DNA of 64,000 nt from Enterococcus ureilyticus (GCF_001730315.1 NZ_MIKC01000023.1:62001-126000), one strand, 5' to 3'. Shown: positions 8,944 through 19,899, numbered from the stretch's first letter. Translations and numbers: made by a program. The notes: generated by a model from the letters alone, not told the origin.

Positions 8944-9309
8944 TTAACTCCTCCAACTTTCTTTGAACATGCTTTCTTTATTTTAATTGTTAAATCAAGT
9001 ATATGCAACGACTTTCTTGAATAAATTAACTTATTTATCGTTTCCTCACAGATTTTGTAAAAAAACAGTCGTTTTCATTTTTGAAATATCTAAAAACCAA
9101 ATAAACACTTCATTTATAACTATTTCTTTTTTTGTTTATATTCAAAGATAAAAGTACTAGATATCGCTTTTAATTCATAATTTTCTTTATATTTCACATA
9201 AATATGTCTAATATGTATTTGTTATTTTAATAGAAAAATTATATTGGAAATTCTTCACTTTAGGCGATGAACTCCTCCGTGTTTTTTTCGTCCTCTTCCA
9301 GCAAGCATC
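8944..9309. other. AT-rich intergenic region without visible genes
   Basis: Space between the divergent murJ and murE genes. I see no open frame, hairpin or repeat here; it presumably holds the murJ promoter, though no clean -35/-10 pair stands out. Confidence 0.5.
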
Positions 9310-9338
9310 TTGAAGTTTTAACATTTAAATTGTATGAT
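9310..9338 (+). promoter_or_regulatory. Sigma-A promoter of murE
   Basis: TTGAAG, 17 bp, TATGAT, about 60 bp ahead of the GGAGG site of murE. Confidence 0.6.
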
Positions 9339-9407
9339 GAATTTCTAACAGATTTTTATTCCAAAAACCTTACATTCAGATTTTAAAAACCGCTTGGAGG
9401 CGTAATG

Positions 9408-10925
9408 ATGACTATTTCTTTAGAAAAAATCCGCGAATGTTTACTTAAAGAACATCTCTTAAAAGAATTTGTTTCTACGCAAACTTGGTCTTTGACTCTG
9501 CCTAACTCGTTGGCTGACAAAACATTTGATGCTCTTTCTTATGATTCCCGGACTGTAAGTTCTAAGACACTTTTCTTTTGTAAAGGACTCAATTTCAAAC
9601 CTGAATACTTAGAAAATGCAGTCGCAGCTGGTCTTGATAGTTATGTAGCAGAACAACCTTATGACGTGCCCGCAGCATTGGGAATCATTGTCACAGATAT
9701 CAAAAAAGCAATGGCTGTTTTGAGTATGACTTTCTATGATTATCCACAACATAAATTGAAACTGATCGGCTTTACAGGGACCAAAGGAAAAACAACAGCT
9801 GCTTACTTCACTAAATTCATTTTAGATCAGACAACAAACAAAAAAACAGCGATGTTGTCTACTATGAATTCAACTTTAGATGGTCAAACATTTTTTAAAT
9901 CCCATTTAACAACACCAGAATCCCTTGATCTTTATAAAATGATGAATGAAGCAGTGAGCCACGGCATGAGTCACTTCATTATGGAGGTCTCATCACAAGC
10001 CTACAAGACCAATCGCGTCTATGGTTTATTTTTTGATGTGGGTATTTTCTTAAATATTACACCTGATCACATCAGCCCGATCGAACATCCAACATATGAT
10101 GATTACTTTTATTGCAAACGGCAACTAATCAAACAGTCGAAAACGATGATTTTGAACCATGAATCGGATCATTTTCACTTGTTGAAAGAAACTGCGCAGC
10201 TTTACAGTATTCCTTATCTTGTTTATGGCAATCAAGCAGCATTGGATACCGACTATTGCTACCAAACAGATCCAGTAGATTCCCTAGCTTTTTCTATTGA
10301 AGCAAAAGAGGATCAACTAATGGTCACCGGTGACTACCAACTTCGTTTGGGTGGCGATTTCAATAAAGGAAATGCCTTGAGCGCTATTCTTGCGAGTGCC
10401 TTAGTAGGCGCAGATCGAAATGACTGTCAGCAAGGAGTCAAAGAAACGACCGTCCCTGGACGAATGGAGTTATTGACGAATACAAATGGTGCGAAAGTTT
10501 ATGTCGATTATGCGCATAATTATGACAGTCTAAAGAATCTTTTAACGTTTGTCAAAGAAGAACATCCAACTGGTCGTTTACTTGTTGTGATCGGTAGCAC
10601 AGGAAACAAAGCGATTTCAAGACGCAAAGATTTTGGGGCTGTTTTATCTGAATTAGCGGATATTGCGATTTTAACCACCGATGATCCAGCCGATGAAGAT
10701 CCAGTCACTATTTGTAAAGAAATCAAAGCCCACATCACAACAGACATCCCGACCAAAATAATTGCGGACCGCAGTGAAGCAATCAAAGAAGCTCTGGCAA
10801 TCAGCCTAGCGGAAGATGCTGTCATTTTAGCTGGTAAAGGGGCAGACTTGTACCAAAAGGTCCATGGGAAAGATATGCCTTATGAAGGTGATTTCCAAAT
10901 TGCGGAACGCTTGATCACTAAGTAA
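9408..10925 (+). CDS. murE: UDP-N-acetylmuramoyl-tripeptide synthetase, lysine-adding (MurE)
   Basis: 505 residues. It adds the third stem residue to UDP-MurNAc-L-Ala-D-Glu in the cytoplasm. The N-terminal domain has SYDSRTVSSKTLFFC (UDP site), the central ATPase domain has GFTGTKGKTT, and the C-terminal domain has DYAHNYDSL. The third-residue pocket reads DDPADEDP instead of DNPR, as in lysine-type Gram-positive enzymes, so a lysine-containing wall is expected. Two ATGs are adjacent; the second (9408) is seven bases from GGAGG and is preferred over 9405. It stands alone, as in other lactic acid bacteria. Confidence 0.93.
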   Translation: MTISLEKIRECLLKEHLLKEFVSTQTWSLTLPNSLADKTFDALSYDSRTVSSKTLFFCKGLNFKPEYLENAVAAGLDSYVAEQPYDVPAALGIIVTDIKKAMAVLSMTFYDYPQHKLKLIGFTGTKGKTTAAYFTKFILDQTTNKKTAMLSTMNSTLDGQTFFKSHLTTPESLDLYKMMNEAVSHGMSHFIMEVSSQAYKTNRVYGLFFDVGIFLNITPDHISPIEHPTYDDYFYCKRQLIKQSKTMILNHESDHFHLLKETAQLYSIPYLVYGNQAALDTDYCYQTDPVDSLAFSIEAKEDQLMVTGDYQLRLGGDFNKGNALSAILASALVGADRNDCQQGVKETTVPGRMELLTNTNGAKVYVDYAHNYDSLKNLLTFVKEEHPTGRLLVVIGSTGNKAISRRKDFGAVLSELADIAILTTDDPADEDPVTICKEIKAHITTDIPTKIIADRSEAIKEALAISLAEDAVILAGKGADLYQKVHGKDMPYEGDFQIAERLITK

Positions 10926-10953
10926 GATACAGACGTCAAACCGATAAACAGTT

Positions 10954-11004
10954 AAAGAGAGCAAGACGAATACCTTTGTGTGTTTTTCTTGCTCTCTTTT
11001 TTAC
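10954..11004. terminator. Terminator between convergent murE and AEC permease genes
   Basis: AAAGAGAGCAAG pairs with CTTGCTCTCTTT, then a T tract on the plus strand. It serves murE and may act on both strands. Confidence 0.82.
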
Positions 11005-11009
11005 TTGTA

Positions 11010-11918
11010 TCATCCCATCAACATCATCACAATCGTCATCAAAACCAAACTAATCAAAATACTCGCAGAAGAAGTAAAGCCAACCGTTTCCTCAGGCATG
11101 CCTGCCTTAACACTATTGATCACCGAAAATGTCGGCATTGGCGCTAAGCACAAGACAACTAGAACAATTCGTAATAATGGCGACAATGGTACAACAAACG
11201 CAAACAACAACGCTAATACTGCGCCACATAGATACCGCCAAAACAAAACTTCCTTAACTAAGTGAAGCGCTTTTTTAGGCAGTCTTAATTCAAAATACAA
11301 CCCGATCATAAACATTGATAAAAAACCATTGGCTTTTGCCATCATATCCAATATCCCTAATAGCTCCACAGGTAATCTAACTTGGCCGATCCTAAGCAAT
11401 AACATGATCAGATAGGCTGTAAAAGGAGCAGATTTAAGCAACGATAAACTAATTTTTTTCAACGTAGTTTCCTCTTTAGAGCCAACCATTTTATCGATTA
11501 GTAGCGTACTCCCACCCGTCAGCATCACACTATTTCCGATATCAAACATCAACAGAAAAGGTACTGCCAAAGGATAAAAACCTTGAATAAATGGCAAACT
11601 AAAATTACCGATATTATAGCCAGACATGGTATACATTTGAAATTTCTGTTCTAAAACAGAACGCTTTTTACTGACTTGACTGCCAATCAAAATCACGAGA
11701 ACATTCAATATGATCCCCATAATCAGCAAGAAAAATAGTGTTTCTGAAACGACTACATTCGCTAAACTCACGATCACTGTGGCAGGTAACGTGATATTTA
11801 CAATGATCACAGACAACATGCTCCCGTCTGCTTTATTCAACAGTCCGATCCGCTTCATTAAATAGCCTAAAAATATCATAAAACAAAAACCTATCGCTTG
11901 TAGTAAAATTTCTTTCAA
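11010..11918 (-). CDS. AEC-family permease (auxin efflux carrier/malate transporter type)
   Basis: 302 residues with ten predicted membrane helices in two halves of five. The first half holds the ITLPATVIVSL break and the second the PMPTFSVINSVKAGMP break, both typical of this bile/arsenite/riboflavin transporter-like fold. The start is a TTG preceded by GAGGGG. Bacterial members move organic acids such as malate; the substrate here cannot be read from sequence. It seems monocistronic. Confidence 0.85.
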   Translation of the reverse strand: MKEILLQAIGFCFMIFLGYLMKRIGLLNKADGSMLSVIIVNITLPATVIVSLANVVVSETLFFLLIMGIILNVLVILIGSQVSKKRSVLEQKFQMYTMSGYNIGNFSLPFIQGFYPLAVPFLLMFDIGNSVMLTGGSTLLIDKMVGSKEETTLKKISLSLLKSAPFTAYLIMLLLRIGQVRLPVELLGILDMMAKANGFLSMFMIGLYFELRLPKKALHLVKEVLFWRYLCGAVLALLFAFVVPLSPLLRIVLVVLCLAPMPTFSVINSVKAGMPEETVGFTSSASILISLVLMTIVMMLMG

Positions 11919-11988
11919 CCAACTCGCCCCTCACTTGTTTATTCCTATCTCCAATTATAACAAAAAAAGAAACGCTCTATGTAAAAAA

Positions 11989-12016
11989 ACATCTGCACAG
12001 CATTTTACGCAGATGC
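11989..12016 (-). terminator. Terminator of the decayed MFS gene
   Basis: GCATCTGC...GCAGATG stem followed on the minus strand by seven T. It lies just past the MFS remnant, showing that a real leftward gene once ended here. Confidence 0.75.
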
Positions 12017-12044
12017 ATTGTTGATTCATTATAGTAAATGTTCT

Positions 12045-12290
12045 TTAGGACGCTTGTATATCCTTTGAAAAAAGAAATGCTCGCATTAAAAGCAGCATCA
12101 CACTTCCAATCACCAAAAAATACACTGGTATCATGTATAAGGTTCCCTTATCAAGTAGACTCATTCCAAAGGTGAACAAGCTTAATAACCCAGACTAAAG
12201 AGCGCACCAGCTGTGCCGATCACATCTTGAAAGTCAGTCAATGCTAAACTGAGGCAATTAAGCAACGCAGTTCCTGTTCCAGTCAGTGGA
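12045..12290 (-). pseudogene. C-terminal remnant of an MFS drug-efflux transporter
   Basis: Two minus-strand frames give pieces of one membrane protein: TGTALLNCLSLALTDFQD...AGALFSLGY, then after a frameshift LSLFTFGMSLL...FLVIGSVMLLLMRAFLF ending at a TAA at 12045. The order and spacing match the last two or three helices of Bcr/CflA-like multidrug transporters. The rest of the gene is absent. A proper terminator follows. The subfamily is a guess from pattern. Confidence 0.6.
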
Positions 12291-12317
12291 AGAAAATGAA
12301 TAGAAGGACATGAGAAA

Positions 12318-12635
12318 ATGAAAAAAAGAAAAATCCATAATTGTTTAGATGGTTGTTCTGTAGAATCAACCTTACAACTAATTTCAGGTAAATGGAAATG
12401 CGTGCTACTGTACCATTTAATTTTTGAAGTTGCTTATCGTTACAGTGAATTGCACCGCTTTCTCCCTTGTATCACTAAACGGATGTTGAGCTTACAATTA
12501 AAAGACTTAGAAGCAGATAAGCTCATTCAACGAACCGTCATACAGGAAAAGCCCATAGTTGTGAGTTATTCCGTAACAGAGTATGGGCGAACGTTGGCTC
12601 CAGTTGGTATAAAAAAATTCCCCGATTTACAATGA
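12318..12635 (+). CDS. HxlR-family transcriptional regulator
   Basis: 105 residues with the winged-helix core of HxlR proteins: CSVESTLQLISGKWKCVLLYHL, then RYSELHRFLPCITKRMLSLQL (recognition helix) and the wing VVSYSVTEYGRTLAPV. The final helix that usually dimerises is replaced by a short IKKFPDLQ tail, so function may be impaired. An AGAAGGA ribosome site is present but far (11 bases) from the ATG. The decayed MFS gene lies immediately upstream on the other strand, as in many regulator-pump pairs. After the gene, a GGAGG site and a 13-codon frame at 12709 lead nowhere. Confidence 0.75.
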   Translation: MKKRKIHNCLDGCSVESTLQLISGKWKCVLLYHLIFEVAYRYSELHRFLPCITKRMLSLQLKDLEADKLIQRTVIQEKPIVVSYSVTEYGRTLAPVGIKKFPDLQ

Positions 12636-12805
12636 TCCTTACTTCCATTACACTAAAGTCACTTATTGCTTAACGCGATAAACTTTTAAATAAATGGAGG
12701 AAATCAACTTGACTATAAATACACCAGAAAAAACGCCAAACAAAAGATGAAATTTTGACGATCGTCGTATAAAATTCCTTATTTTCGCTTTTACACTTCT
12801 ATAAA

Positions 12806-12874
12806 AAAAAATCGACTAATTATCTTAGAATCAGTAATCTTTTTACTGTTTGCTAAGAAAATAGTCGGTTTTTC
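12806..12874. terminator. Terminator between hxlR-like gene and copA
   Basis: AAAAATCGACTAATTATCTTAG pairs imperfectly with CTAAGAAAATAGTCGGTTTTT; A and T tracts on either side suggest action on both strands. Confidence 0.75.
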
Positions 12875-12907
12875 GTTTCTTTTCACTTAAATAGATAGTA
12901 GTAGCTC

Positions 12908-15373
12908 TTATTTCTTCAACGCTGAAGGCTTAAAGCCTTTCAATCTCAATGCATTCAACAATACAGACACTGAACTAAAACTCATGGCAGCTCCTGCAAT
13001 CATTGGGTTTAACAATGGACCGCCGAATAAGTAAAGCACGCCCATCGCAACTGGAATACCTAGCGTGTTATAAGCAAATGCCCAGAATAAGTTTTCTTTG
13101 ATATTCTTGATCGTCGCTTTACTCAACTCTACTGCTGTCGGTACATCCATCAAATCACTGCGCATCAAGACGATATCTGCTGATTCCATCGCAACATCGG
13201 TCCCAGAACCAATCGCAATCCCGATATCTGCTTGTGCCAACGCAGGGGCATCATTGATGCCATCACCAACCATGGCAACTTTTTTTCCTTCATTTTGAAG
13301 TTTCATTACTTCATTGGCTTTATCTTCTGGTAAGACTTCACTTAAGACACGGTCGATTCCAACTTGTTTCGCAATCGCTTGGGCTGTCCGTTTGTTGTCT
13401 CCTGTGATCATCGCAACTTCGATGCCCATTTGATGTAGTTTTTTGATTGCGGGAATGCTGTTTGGTTTGATCGTATCTGCAACAGCGATAATACCTGCGA
13501 TCATACCGTCTTTTGCAATATACATCGGTGTTTTTCCTTGTTCCGCTAATTGATCTGAAGTCGTTCCTAAATCACCTAAAGAAATAGCACGATCATCCAT
13601 CAATTTTTTGTTTCCTAATAATAAATGGCTGCCTTCGATCGTTACTTCGATTCCATGCCCTGGAATGGCATTAAATCCTTCAGTTGCAGCAAAAGCTAAG
13701 TTTTTTTCCTCAGCTCCATTAACAATTGCTTCACCTAATGGATGTTCTGAGCCCTTTTCAGCAGATGCCGCTAAACGTAGTAGCTCATCTTGTTCCAAGC
13801 CGTTTACGGTTAAAATATCCGTTACTTTGGGTTTCCCTTCTGTGATTGTTCCTGTTTTATCGAAAACGATCGTTTGGATTTTGTGCGTCGTTTCAAGTGC
13901 ATCCCCACTTTTGATCAATACGCCATTTTCAGCACCTTTTCCTGTTCCTACCATGATTGCAGTTGGTGTGGCTAATCCTAAAGCACAAGGACAGGCGATA
14001 ACTAAAACGGAAATCGTAATTGTTAGGGCGAAAACCCAAGATTCTTGTCCTAAGAAATACCATGCTAAACCAGCTAAAACAGCTAGCACCATCACGATCG
14101 GTACAAAGACACCAGAAATTTTATCCGCCATTTTAGCGATTGGTGCTTTCGAGCCTTGGGCATCTTCTACCAACTTGATAATTTGAGACAAAGCAGTATC
14201 TTTACCCACTTTAGTTGCTTTAAAACGGAAACTACCATTCTTATTGATGCTTGCGCCAATAACATTGTCGCCAACTTTTTTCTCAACAGGCATACTTTCA
14301 CCTGTCAGCATGGATTCATCGATGGCAGATGAGCCTTCGATCACAACACCATCCACTGGGATTTTTTCACCTGGACGGACGACAATAATATCTTCTAATT
14401 GAACGCTGTCGACTGGGATTTCCATTTCTTGACCATTACGGAAAACACGAGCATTTTTCGGTGCTAAGCCCATTAATTTTTTGATGGCTTCAGAAGTTTT
14501 TCCTTTTGAAACAGCTTCAAAATATTTTCCCAATGTGATCAACGTTAAAATAACACCTGCTGATTCATAGTATAAGGCCATCGTAAATTGCGGATCTCCG
14601 GCAAAAATCATCACCGTACCATACAAACTATAGGCTACAGCAGCGCTGGTTCCTAGAGCGACCAAAGAATCCATATTCGGATGTCCTTTGAATAGCGCCT
14701 TGAAACCGACAATAAAGAAGCTTCTGCCCAAATATAAAACAGGCATCGTTAAAATCAACTGGACCAGAGCAAACGTTTCAGGATGCATCATTGGATCAAT
14801 GAAAGCTGGCAATGGTAATCCAACCATATGTCCCATTGCAACATACAATAAAGGTACCGTGAACACTGCTGACAGCCAAAAACGTTGCCACATATCTTTG
14901 ATGTGTTTTTGTTTTTTCTCGCGGTCTTTGTCTACCGTATCAACCGAATCTATTTGTTCGACTGCACCGTACCCTGCATCGGCTACGGCTTTTGTTATAT
15001 CTGAGACATTTAAAATTGATGGGTCATAATCGACGACCATTTTTTCTGTGGCTAAATTGACAGATGCTTTTGTAACGCCGTTCAATTTTCCTGTTGTTTT
15101 TTCAATCGTTTGCGCACATGAAGCACACGTCATTCCTTCTATATCAAATGTTCGTTGTTGGAGATTGCTCAATGCTTCATACCCTGCATCGGCTACTGCT
15201 TTTTGAATGTCAGTTTCTGAAAGTTGGCTTTCATCATATTCAACATTTAGCTTTTCTGTCGCTAAGTTGACCGTTGCCTTTGACACACCCGTTAGTTTGG
15301 CTGTTTCTTTTTCGACTGTTTGTGCACATGAGGCACACGTCATCCCTTCTATATCGAATGTTTTTGCTTCCAT
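12908..15373 (-). CDS. copA: Copper-translocating P1B-type ATPase
   Basis: 821 residues. Two N-terminal heavy-metal domains each carry GMTCASC (about residues 10-16 and 79-85). The transmembrane metal site is CPCALG, the actuator loop TGES, the phosphorylation site [10 protein letters not shown], the P1B-specific SEHPLGEAI and the hinge [21 protein letters not shown] plus GMTCASC indicates Cu(I) export across the membrane. The ATG follows GGGAGC. Unlike E. hirae copYZAB there is no copY or copZ next to it, but a CopY-type operator lies upstream, so the regulator should be elsewhere. Confidence 0.93.
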   Translation of the reverse strand: MEAKTFDIEGMTCASCAQTVEKETAKLTGVSKATVNLATEKLNVEYDESQLSETDIQKAVADAGYEALSNLQQRTFDIEGMTCASCAQTIEKTTGKLNGVTKASVNLATEKMVVDYDPSILNVSDITKAVADAGYGAVEQIDSVDTVDKDREKKQKHIKDMWQRFWLSAVFTVPLLYVAMGHMVGLPLPAFIDPMMHPETFALVQLILTMPVLYLGRSFFIVGFKALFKGHPNMDSLVALGTSAAVAYSLYGTVMIFAGDPQFTMALYYESAGVILTLITLGKYFEAVSKGKTSEAIKKLMGLAPKNARVFRNGQEMEIPVDSVQLEDIIVVRPGEKIPVDGVVIEGSSAIDESMLTGESMPVEKKVGDNVIGASINKNGSFRFKATKVGKDTALSQIIKLVEDAQGSKAPIAKMADKISGVFVPIVMVLAVLAGLAWYFLGQESWVFALTITISVLVIACPCALGLATPTAIMVGTGKGAENGVLIKSGDALETTHKIQTIVFDKTGTITEGKPKVTDILTVNGLEQDELLRLAASAEKGSEHPLGEAIVNGAEEKNLAFAATEGFNAIPGHGIEVTIEGSHLLLGNKKLMDDRAISLGDLGTTSDQLAEQGKTPMYIAKDGMIAGIIAVADTIKPNSIPAIKKLHQMGIEVAMITGDNKRTAQAIAKQVGIDRVLSEVLPEDKANEVMKLQNEGKKVAMVGDGINDAPALAQADIGIAIGSGTDVAMESADIVLMRSDLMDVPTAVELSKATIKNIKENLFWAFAYNTLGIPVAMGVLYLFGGPLLNPMIAGAAMSFSSVSVLLNALRLKGFKPSALKK

Positions 15374-15420
15374 TTTCCCAGCTCCCTTACTTACTTCATT
15401 TTTATAATCAAAATCACAAT

Positions 15421-15481
15421 GACTATATTTGTAGTCGAATCATTTCTTCTTTATATTAAGGCAGAATAGTCCATTTGTCAA
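15421..15481 (-). promoter_or_regulatory. copA promoter with CopY-type operator
   Basis: On the minus strand TTGACA (15476-15481), 17 bp, TAATAT (15453-15458). About 20 bp downstream is GACTACAAATATAGTC (15421-15436), which matches the published CopY box RNYKACANNTGTARNY at all but one fixed position. A repressor bound here would block initiation or early elongation. Confidence 0.78.
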
Positions 15482-15532
15482 CCAAATAATCCATTATTTT
15501 CTATTATCATTTAATTTCCAAATAGTAAAAAA

Positions 15533-15630
15533 GACTGAGATGTGACTCTACGAGTCATATCTCAGTCTCAAGGAATCCGATTTAACGGTAAGAACAAAAG
15601 CAATTTTTTTGTCCTATCCTTCCTTATTTC
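15533..15630. repeat. Dispersed intergenic repeat (hairpin plus tail)
   Basis: A 16-bp stem GACTGAGATGTGACTC / GAGTCATATCTCAGTC with loop TAC, followed by AAGGAATCC and a degenerate tail (AACGGTAAGAACAAAAGCAA). The same order of parts occurs at 27441-27557 and, reversed, at 33278-33566. It separates copA and malR. Confidence 0.8.
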
Positions 15631-15653
15631 ATCATTAAAATTAGCTAGTAAAA

Positions 15654-16673
15654 TCATTCTATCGCTTTCAAAGAAAGGACTGTCTCTCTTTTGATGAGTT
15701 TATGAGGAATCACCATCCGAACGCCTGTCGCCGCTTTTTCCTGTAATGATTCGATCAACTTTTGCATCCCCATTTTGCCAAGTTCTGCAATATCGATATC
15801 GATACTGGTCAAATAAGGATGAACGAGTGTTGCATAAATCGAATTATTGAAACTGATCACCGAAAAATCATCTGGCACGCGATAGCCATACATTTGCGCT
15901 AATTGAATCATTCGCATCGCAAAAATATCGTCGATCACGACAGCCGCTGTTGCTTTTGTTTCTTTTAAAAGCTGTTCAAACGCTACATAATCTTCCGGTT
16001 TTTCCATATCTACTGAAGGAAATACCGTCAAATTTGCTAACATCATCGCCTTTTGGTAGCCAAAATAACGCTCATAATAAACATTTTCATGGGTCGTATT
16101 CGTAATAAACAAAATATCCTTATGCCCATTTTCAATTAAGTAATCTGTCGCATGTTTTCCGAGTAATTGATTATCATTATCCACATAAATGACCTTATCT
16201 TCATTTGTATACGGCTGACCGATCAATGAGAAGGGAACTTGATTTTCGAATAGATAATCGATGACTGGATCATCTTTATCTGAGTATAGTAAGATGAATC
16301 CATCGACTTGCTTTTGACGATGCATCAGTTGAACATTCTCTAACAACGTCTCAAAAGATTGCGCCGTAGCAATCGCTGTTGTCATACTGTGTTTGCGCGC
16401 TTCAGCATTGATCGACTCAATGATTTCCAAGTAAAAAGGATTTCCCATACGTTCACGAGAATCTAAAGGTGGTAAAATCACCCCAACTGCACCTGATGAG
16501 CGTTTCCCGAGATTTCTCGCAGCAATGTTGGGCACATAACCCATTTCTTCCATTACCTTATAGACTTTTTTCTTCGTCGCATCTGAAATACTTGAGTGGT
16601 CGTTGATCACTCTGGAAACAGTGGAAGTAGCCACACCAGCTTTTTTAGCAACATCTTTAACAGTAATTGTCAT
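15654..16673 (-). CDS. malR: LacI-family maltose repressor MalR
   Basis: 339 residues. The helix-turn-helix and hinge (residues 2-60) read VTVKDVAKKAGVATSTVSRVI-like and AARNLGKRSSG; the rest is a periplasmic-binding-protein-like sugar domain. It is the last gene of the pgmB/mapP group and matches MalR of E. faecalis in context. Two LacI-type operators in the mapP/malT region (19780-19791, 19938-19949) are its likely targets. The ATG follows GGAGGAG. A 113-bp gap from pgmB may contain its own promoter. Confidence 0.88.
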   Translation of the reverse strand: MTITVKDVAKKAGVATSTVSRVINDHSSISDATKKKVYKVMEEMGYVPNIAARNLGKRSSGAVGVILPPLDSRERMGNPFYLEIIESINAEARKHSMTTAIATAQSFETLLENVQLMHRQKQVDGFILLYSDKDDPVIDYLFENQVPFSLIGQPYTNEDKVIYVDNDNQLLGKHATDYLIENGHKDILFITNTTHENVYYERYFGYQKAMMLANLTVFPSVDMEKPEDYVAFEQLLKETKATAAVVIDDIFAMRMIQLAQMYGYRVPDDFSVISFNNSIYATLVHPYLTSIDIDIAELGKMGMQKLIESLQEKAATGVRMVIPHKLIKRETVLSLKAIE

Positions 16674-16786
16674 CTATTCTCCTCCTTTCATGATGAATCT
16701 TATAAAATCATTCTATCGTAGAAAATAATACCATAGATTGATACTCTGTTGTTATCGTCTTTTCATTCAGGAATGATTCCTTGGCA

Positions 16787-17461
16787 TCAATCCTCTGCTT
16801 TCGCTGTGTTCCAGATAGATAGTAAGAACTCGAACGTTAATTCTTTCGTGGACGAAACAAGTGCGATATCCGTCCCAAGATCTTCTGAACGCCCCACACC
16901 GATCGGTAACGCCTGGCTTGCAATAATGGCTTGGATACCCGCTTTAGCGTCTTCGATTCCGATGCATTCTGCTGCTGTCAACCCAACGTTTTTGGCTGCT
17001 AATTGAAAAATTTCTGGATCAGGTTTTCCCTTTGCAACTTCGGCCGGATCAGCAATACCATCAAAATAGGACTTCAACGCCATTTTTTTTAATAGAAAAG
17101 GACCATTTTTACTAGCAGAAGCCAAAGAGAGTTTGATTCCTTGTCTTTTTAAGCTTTTTAACAACTCTAAAATCCCTGGATAAACATCCTTTGGACTGAC
17201 TTGTTGGATCATTTCCACGTAATACTCATTTTTTCGCGCTGCTAACTCAGTAAATTGTTCTGAAGTGAAGGCATTTGTTTTTCCACCATGAGCTAGTAGT
17301 AACGTTAATGAATCTTCACGACTAACCCCTTTCAGTTCTTCATTAAAGGCACGATCAATCGTAATCCCAATCTCTTTTCCTAACCGTTGCCATGCTTGAT
17401 AATGATACTCCGCTGTATCCGTTAGCACACCGTCTAAATCAAATAAAACACCTTTAAACAT
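16787..17461 (-). CDS. pgmB: Beta-phosphoglucomutase
   Basis: HAD-superfamily protein of about 224 residues. It converts the beta-glucose-1-phosphate released by the phosphorylase to glucose-6-phosphate. The nucleophile motif is [10 protein letters not shown], the cap domain follows (about 15-90), motif II is LASAS, Lys is in KGKPDPE and the acidic pair is in GIEDAKAGI. Two ATGs are possible; the second (17461) has AAGGTG at better spacing than the first (17467). The gene overlaps the end of mapP, so expression is coupled. Confidence 0.92.
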   Translation of the reverse strand: MFKGVLFDLDGVLTDTAEYHYQAWQRLGKEIGITIDRAFNEELKGVSREDSLTLLLAHGGKTNAFTSEQFTELAARKNEYYVEMIQQVSPKDVYPGILELLKSLKRQGIKLSLASASKNGPFLLKKMALKSYFDGIADPAEVAKGKPDPEIFQLAAKNVGLTAAECIGIEDAKAGIQAIIASQALPIGVGRSEDLGTDIALVSSTKELTFEFLLSIWNTAKAED

Positions 17462-19733
17462 CCTCATTCACCTTTTCCATCTCACGCACTAATTCATCAG
17501 CCAAAACGACATTGTGTCCGTATAGTGTTAATGGCAATTCTGAGCCTGAAACAAGTTGTAAACGAACGTGATCTTTATCAACCGTTACATATAACAATCG
17601 CCCACGATAATTCACATGGAAGGCATAGCTTGTCCAAGTACTTGGTAAAAACGGTGCAAAGCTTAATTTTTCATCAGCCGTCTTCATTTGCGCAAAGCCT
17701 TGCACGATTGCAAGCCAGCTCCCTGTCATTGAGGTGATATGCAGGCCATCTTCTGTATCGTTGTTGTAATTATCTAAATCTAAACGAGCTGTCCGTTGGT
17801 ACATTTCTACCGCTTTTTCTTCCATCCCGAGTTCTGCCGCTAAAATCGCATGAACACTTGGCGATAAAGAAGATTCATGCACCGTCATCGGCTCATAAAA
17901 CAAGAAGTTCCGTTCTTTTTCTGTTCGTGAAAAACGTTCGCCAAAGAAATAAATACCTTGTAAAACATCTGCTTGCTTGATAAAGCAAGAACGTAGAATA
18001 CGATCCCAAGACCAATGTTGGTTTAATGGTAAGTCCTCTGGTGATAATGCTGTTCTCGGCAGTAAATCTTTATCTAAAAATGTATCATGTTGGACAAAAA
18101 CGCCTAACTCTTCATCAAATGGATAATACATATTTTCGATGATTTCCTGCCAATGTGCTTGCTCTTCTTCAGAAATATCAACAGGTGTTTCTGCTTGATA
18201 TTTCGTGTAATTCTCTAATGTATAGCGTAATACCCAAGTTGCGAGCGTATTGGTGTACCAGTTGTTATTGATATTATTTTCATACTCATTTGGCCCTGTC
18301 ACACCATGAATCATGTATTTTCCAGTGCGTTTAGAAAAATGGACACGATCTGCCCAGAAACGTGCAATTTCAGTTAGAACTTGCAGGCCTTCATTTTTTA
18401 AATATTCCTTATCTCCCGTGTAATTCACATAATTGTAGATAGCATAGGCAATTGCACCATTTCGATGGATTTCTTCAAAGGTGATTTCCCATTCATTGTG
18501 GCATTCAATTCCTGTGAAGGTCACCATTGGATACAAAGCACCTGCTAATCCTTGTTGGCGAGCGTTATGTTTTGCTTGTTCTAATTGGTTATAGCGGTAT
18601 TTCAATAGATTTTTTGTTACTTCTGGTTTTGCTAAAGCTAAATATAAAGGAACCGCGTAAGCTTCTGTATCCCAATAAGTAGCACCACCATATTTTTCAC
18701 CTGTAAAGCCTTTTGGTCCGATGTTCAAACGTTCATCTTCTCCATAGTAGGTCGTAAATAATTGAAATAAATTAAACCGAATCCCTTGTTGCGCTGCATC
18801 GTCTCCTTCGATCACAACATCAGCCAATTCCCAACGTTTTTTCCAAGCTTCGTTTTGCTCACTCAATAATTCATCGAAGGTTTTCGTCGTTTGTTTCAAT
18901 AGTTGAATGGCCTTTTCTTGTTGTTGCGCTTCTGGAATATCACGACTAGTTAAGACGATGACTTGTTTCTCTAGCGTGATCGCTTCGTTTGTTTGTAGCT
19001 TCGCTTGAAATGATTGTTGTACTACTAAAGGCTCTGTTTCGGCAACACCTACTTTGGCCTCTGTTATATGTTTCATCGCGGCCGTTACACTAAACTGTTC
19101 AATACCAAACGGATTTGGAATTGTTTTAGTTGTTAAAAAGCCGATTGCTTCTTCAAAGCCAGATTGTTGTGCTTCCCAAAACATTTCATCATAGTTACTA
19201 TCTTCATTACGAACATCGCCATCGATTTTTGAGATAATTTGAATCTCTGCACTTCCTTCAAGAACTTCTGCCGTTACTCGAATCACAGCCAGTTCTTGTT
19301 GCACAATACTCAAAAAACGCTCAAATCTGAATTTGACCCTTGTATTCCCGTTTTCAAGAATGAATGTGCGTGTCAACAGCCCGTTACGCATAGCTAATTC
19401 TAAGTAAAAATCTTTTGGTTCTTGTACACCTAAGTCTACCACTTCTCCATTCACAAAAATGTCCATCGCGATAAAATTGACTGCATTGATAACTTTTCCG
19501 AAGTATTCAGGATACCCATTTTTCCACCAACCGACTCTCGTCTTGTCTGGATACCAAACACCAGCTAAATAGGTTCCTTGATGATGATCCCCTGTATATT
19601 GTTCTTCAAAATTTCCTCTCATTCCCATATAACCGTTTCCCATTGACGTTAGTGACTCTTGAAGACGGCGTTCATTACGTTCTAATTGATGTGTAGTAAT
19701 TTTCCATGGGTCTATTTCAACTAAATGCTTCAT
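17454..19733 (-). CDS. mapP: GH65 maltose phosphorylase (maltose-6'-phosphate phosphorylase MapP type)
   Basis: 759 residues of glycoside hydrolase family 65. It phosphorolyses maltose or maltose-6'-phosphate, giving beta-glucose-1-phosphate. The catalytic Glu is in [19 protein letters not shown]; upstream are [15 protein letters not shown] and [20 protein letters not shown]. The start at 19733 ([13 protein letters not shown]) has GGAGGAG; longer frames lack one. Since the adjacent malT is a PTS transporter that delivers phosphorylated maltose, the MapP activity described in E. faecalis is the better prediction than free-maltose phosphorylase. The residue differences that decide this were not checked. 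Confidence 0.88.
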   Translation of the reverse strand: MKHLVEIDPWKITTHQLERNERRLQESLTSMGNGYMGMRGNFEEQYTGDHHQGTYLAGVWYPDKTRVGWWKNGYPEYFGKVINAVNFIAMDIFVNGEVVDLGVQEPKDFYLELAMRNGLLTRTFILENGNTRVKFRFERFLSIVQQELAVIRVTAEVLEGSAEIQIISKIDGDVRNEDSNYDEMFWEAQQSGFEEAIGFLTTKTIPNPFGIEQFSVTAAMKHITEAKVGVAETEPLVVQQSFQAKLQTNEAITLEKQVIVLTSRDIPEAQQQEKAIQLLKQTTKTFDELLSEQNEAWKKRWELADVVIEGDDAAQQGIRFNLFQLFTTYYGEDERLNIGPKGFTGEKYGGATYWDTEAYAVPLYLALAKPEVTKNLLKYRYNQLEQAKHNARQQGLAGALYPMVTFTGIECHNEWEITFEEIHRNGAIAYAIYNYVNYTGDKEYLKNEGLQVLTEIARFWADRVHFSKRTGKYMIHGVTGPNEYENNINNNWYTNTLATWVLRYTLENYTKYQAETPVDISEEEQAHWQEIIENMYYPFDEELGVFVQHDTFLDKDLLPRTALSPEDLPLNQHWSWDRILRSCFIKQADVLQGIYFFGERFSRTEKERNFLFYEPMTVHESSLSPSVHAILAAELGMEEKAVEMYQRTARLDLDNYNNDTEDGLHITSMTGSWLAIVQGFAQMKTADEKLSFAPFLPSTWTSYAFHVNYRGRLLYVTVDKDHVRLQLVSGSELPLTLYGHNVVLADELVREMEKVNEDV

Positions 19734-19770
19734 TTTCTCTCCTCCTGTAAATGAGTTGCTTCTTAGCATC

Positions 19771-19799
19771 ATAATAAACGCAACCGATTGCATTGTCAA
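19771..19799 (-). promoter_or_regulatory. mapP promoter with MalR operator in its spacer
   Basis: Minus strand: TTGACA (19794-19799), 17 bp, TATTAT (19771-19776). The spacer contains the palindrome GCAACCGATTGC (19780-19791), a LacI-family operator centred on CG. It also resembles a cre site with one mismatch, so CcpA could compete. Confidence 0.82.
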
Positions 19800-19899
19800 A
19801 CATTTCTTTATGCTCTACTGCTTATTAGATAGAAATCCTTTTATTATAATAGAAATATCATTTTATCAATAATACAAAAGAGAGAATTTTGGTTAAGGG

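Noticed and set aside
13608-14186. 192-codon rightward frame opposite copA
   Set aside because: Shadow of the copA codon pattern; no ribosome site or plausible protein features.
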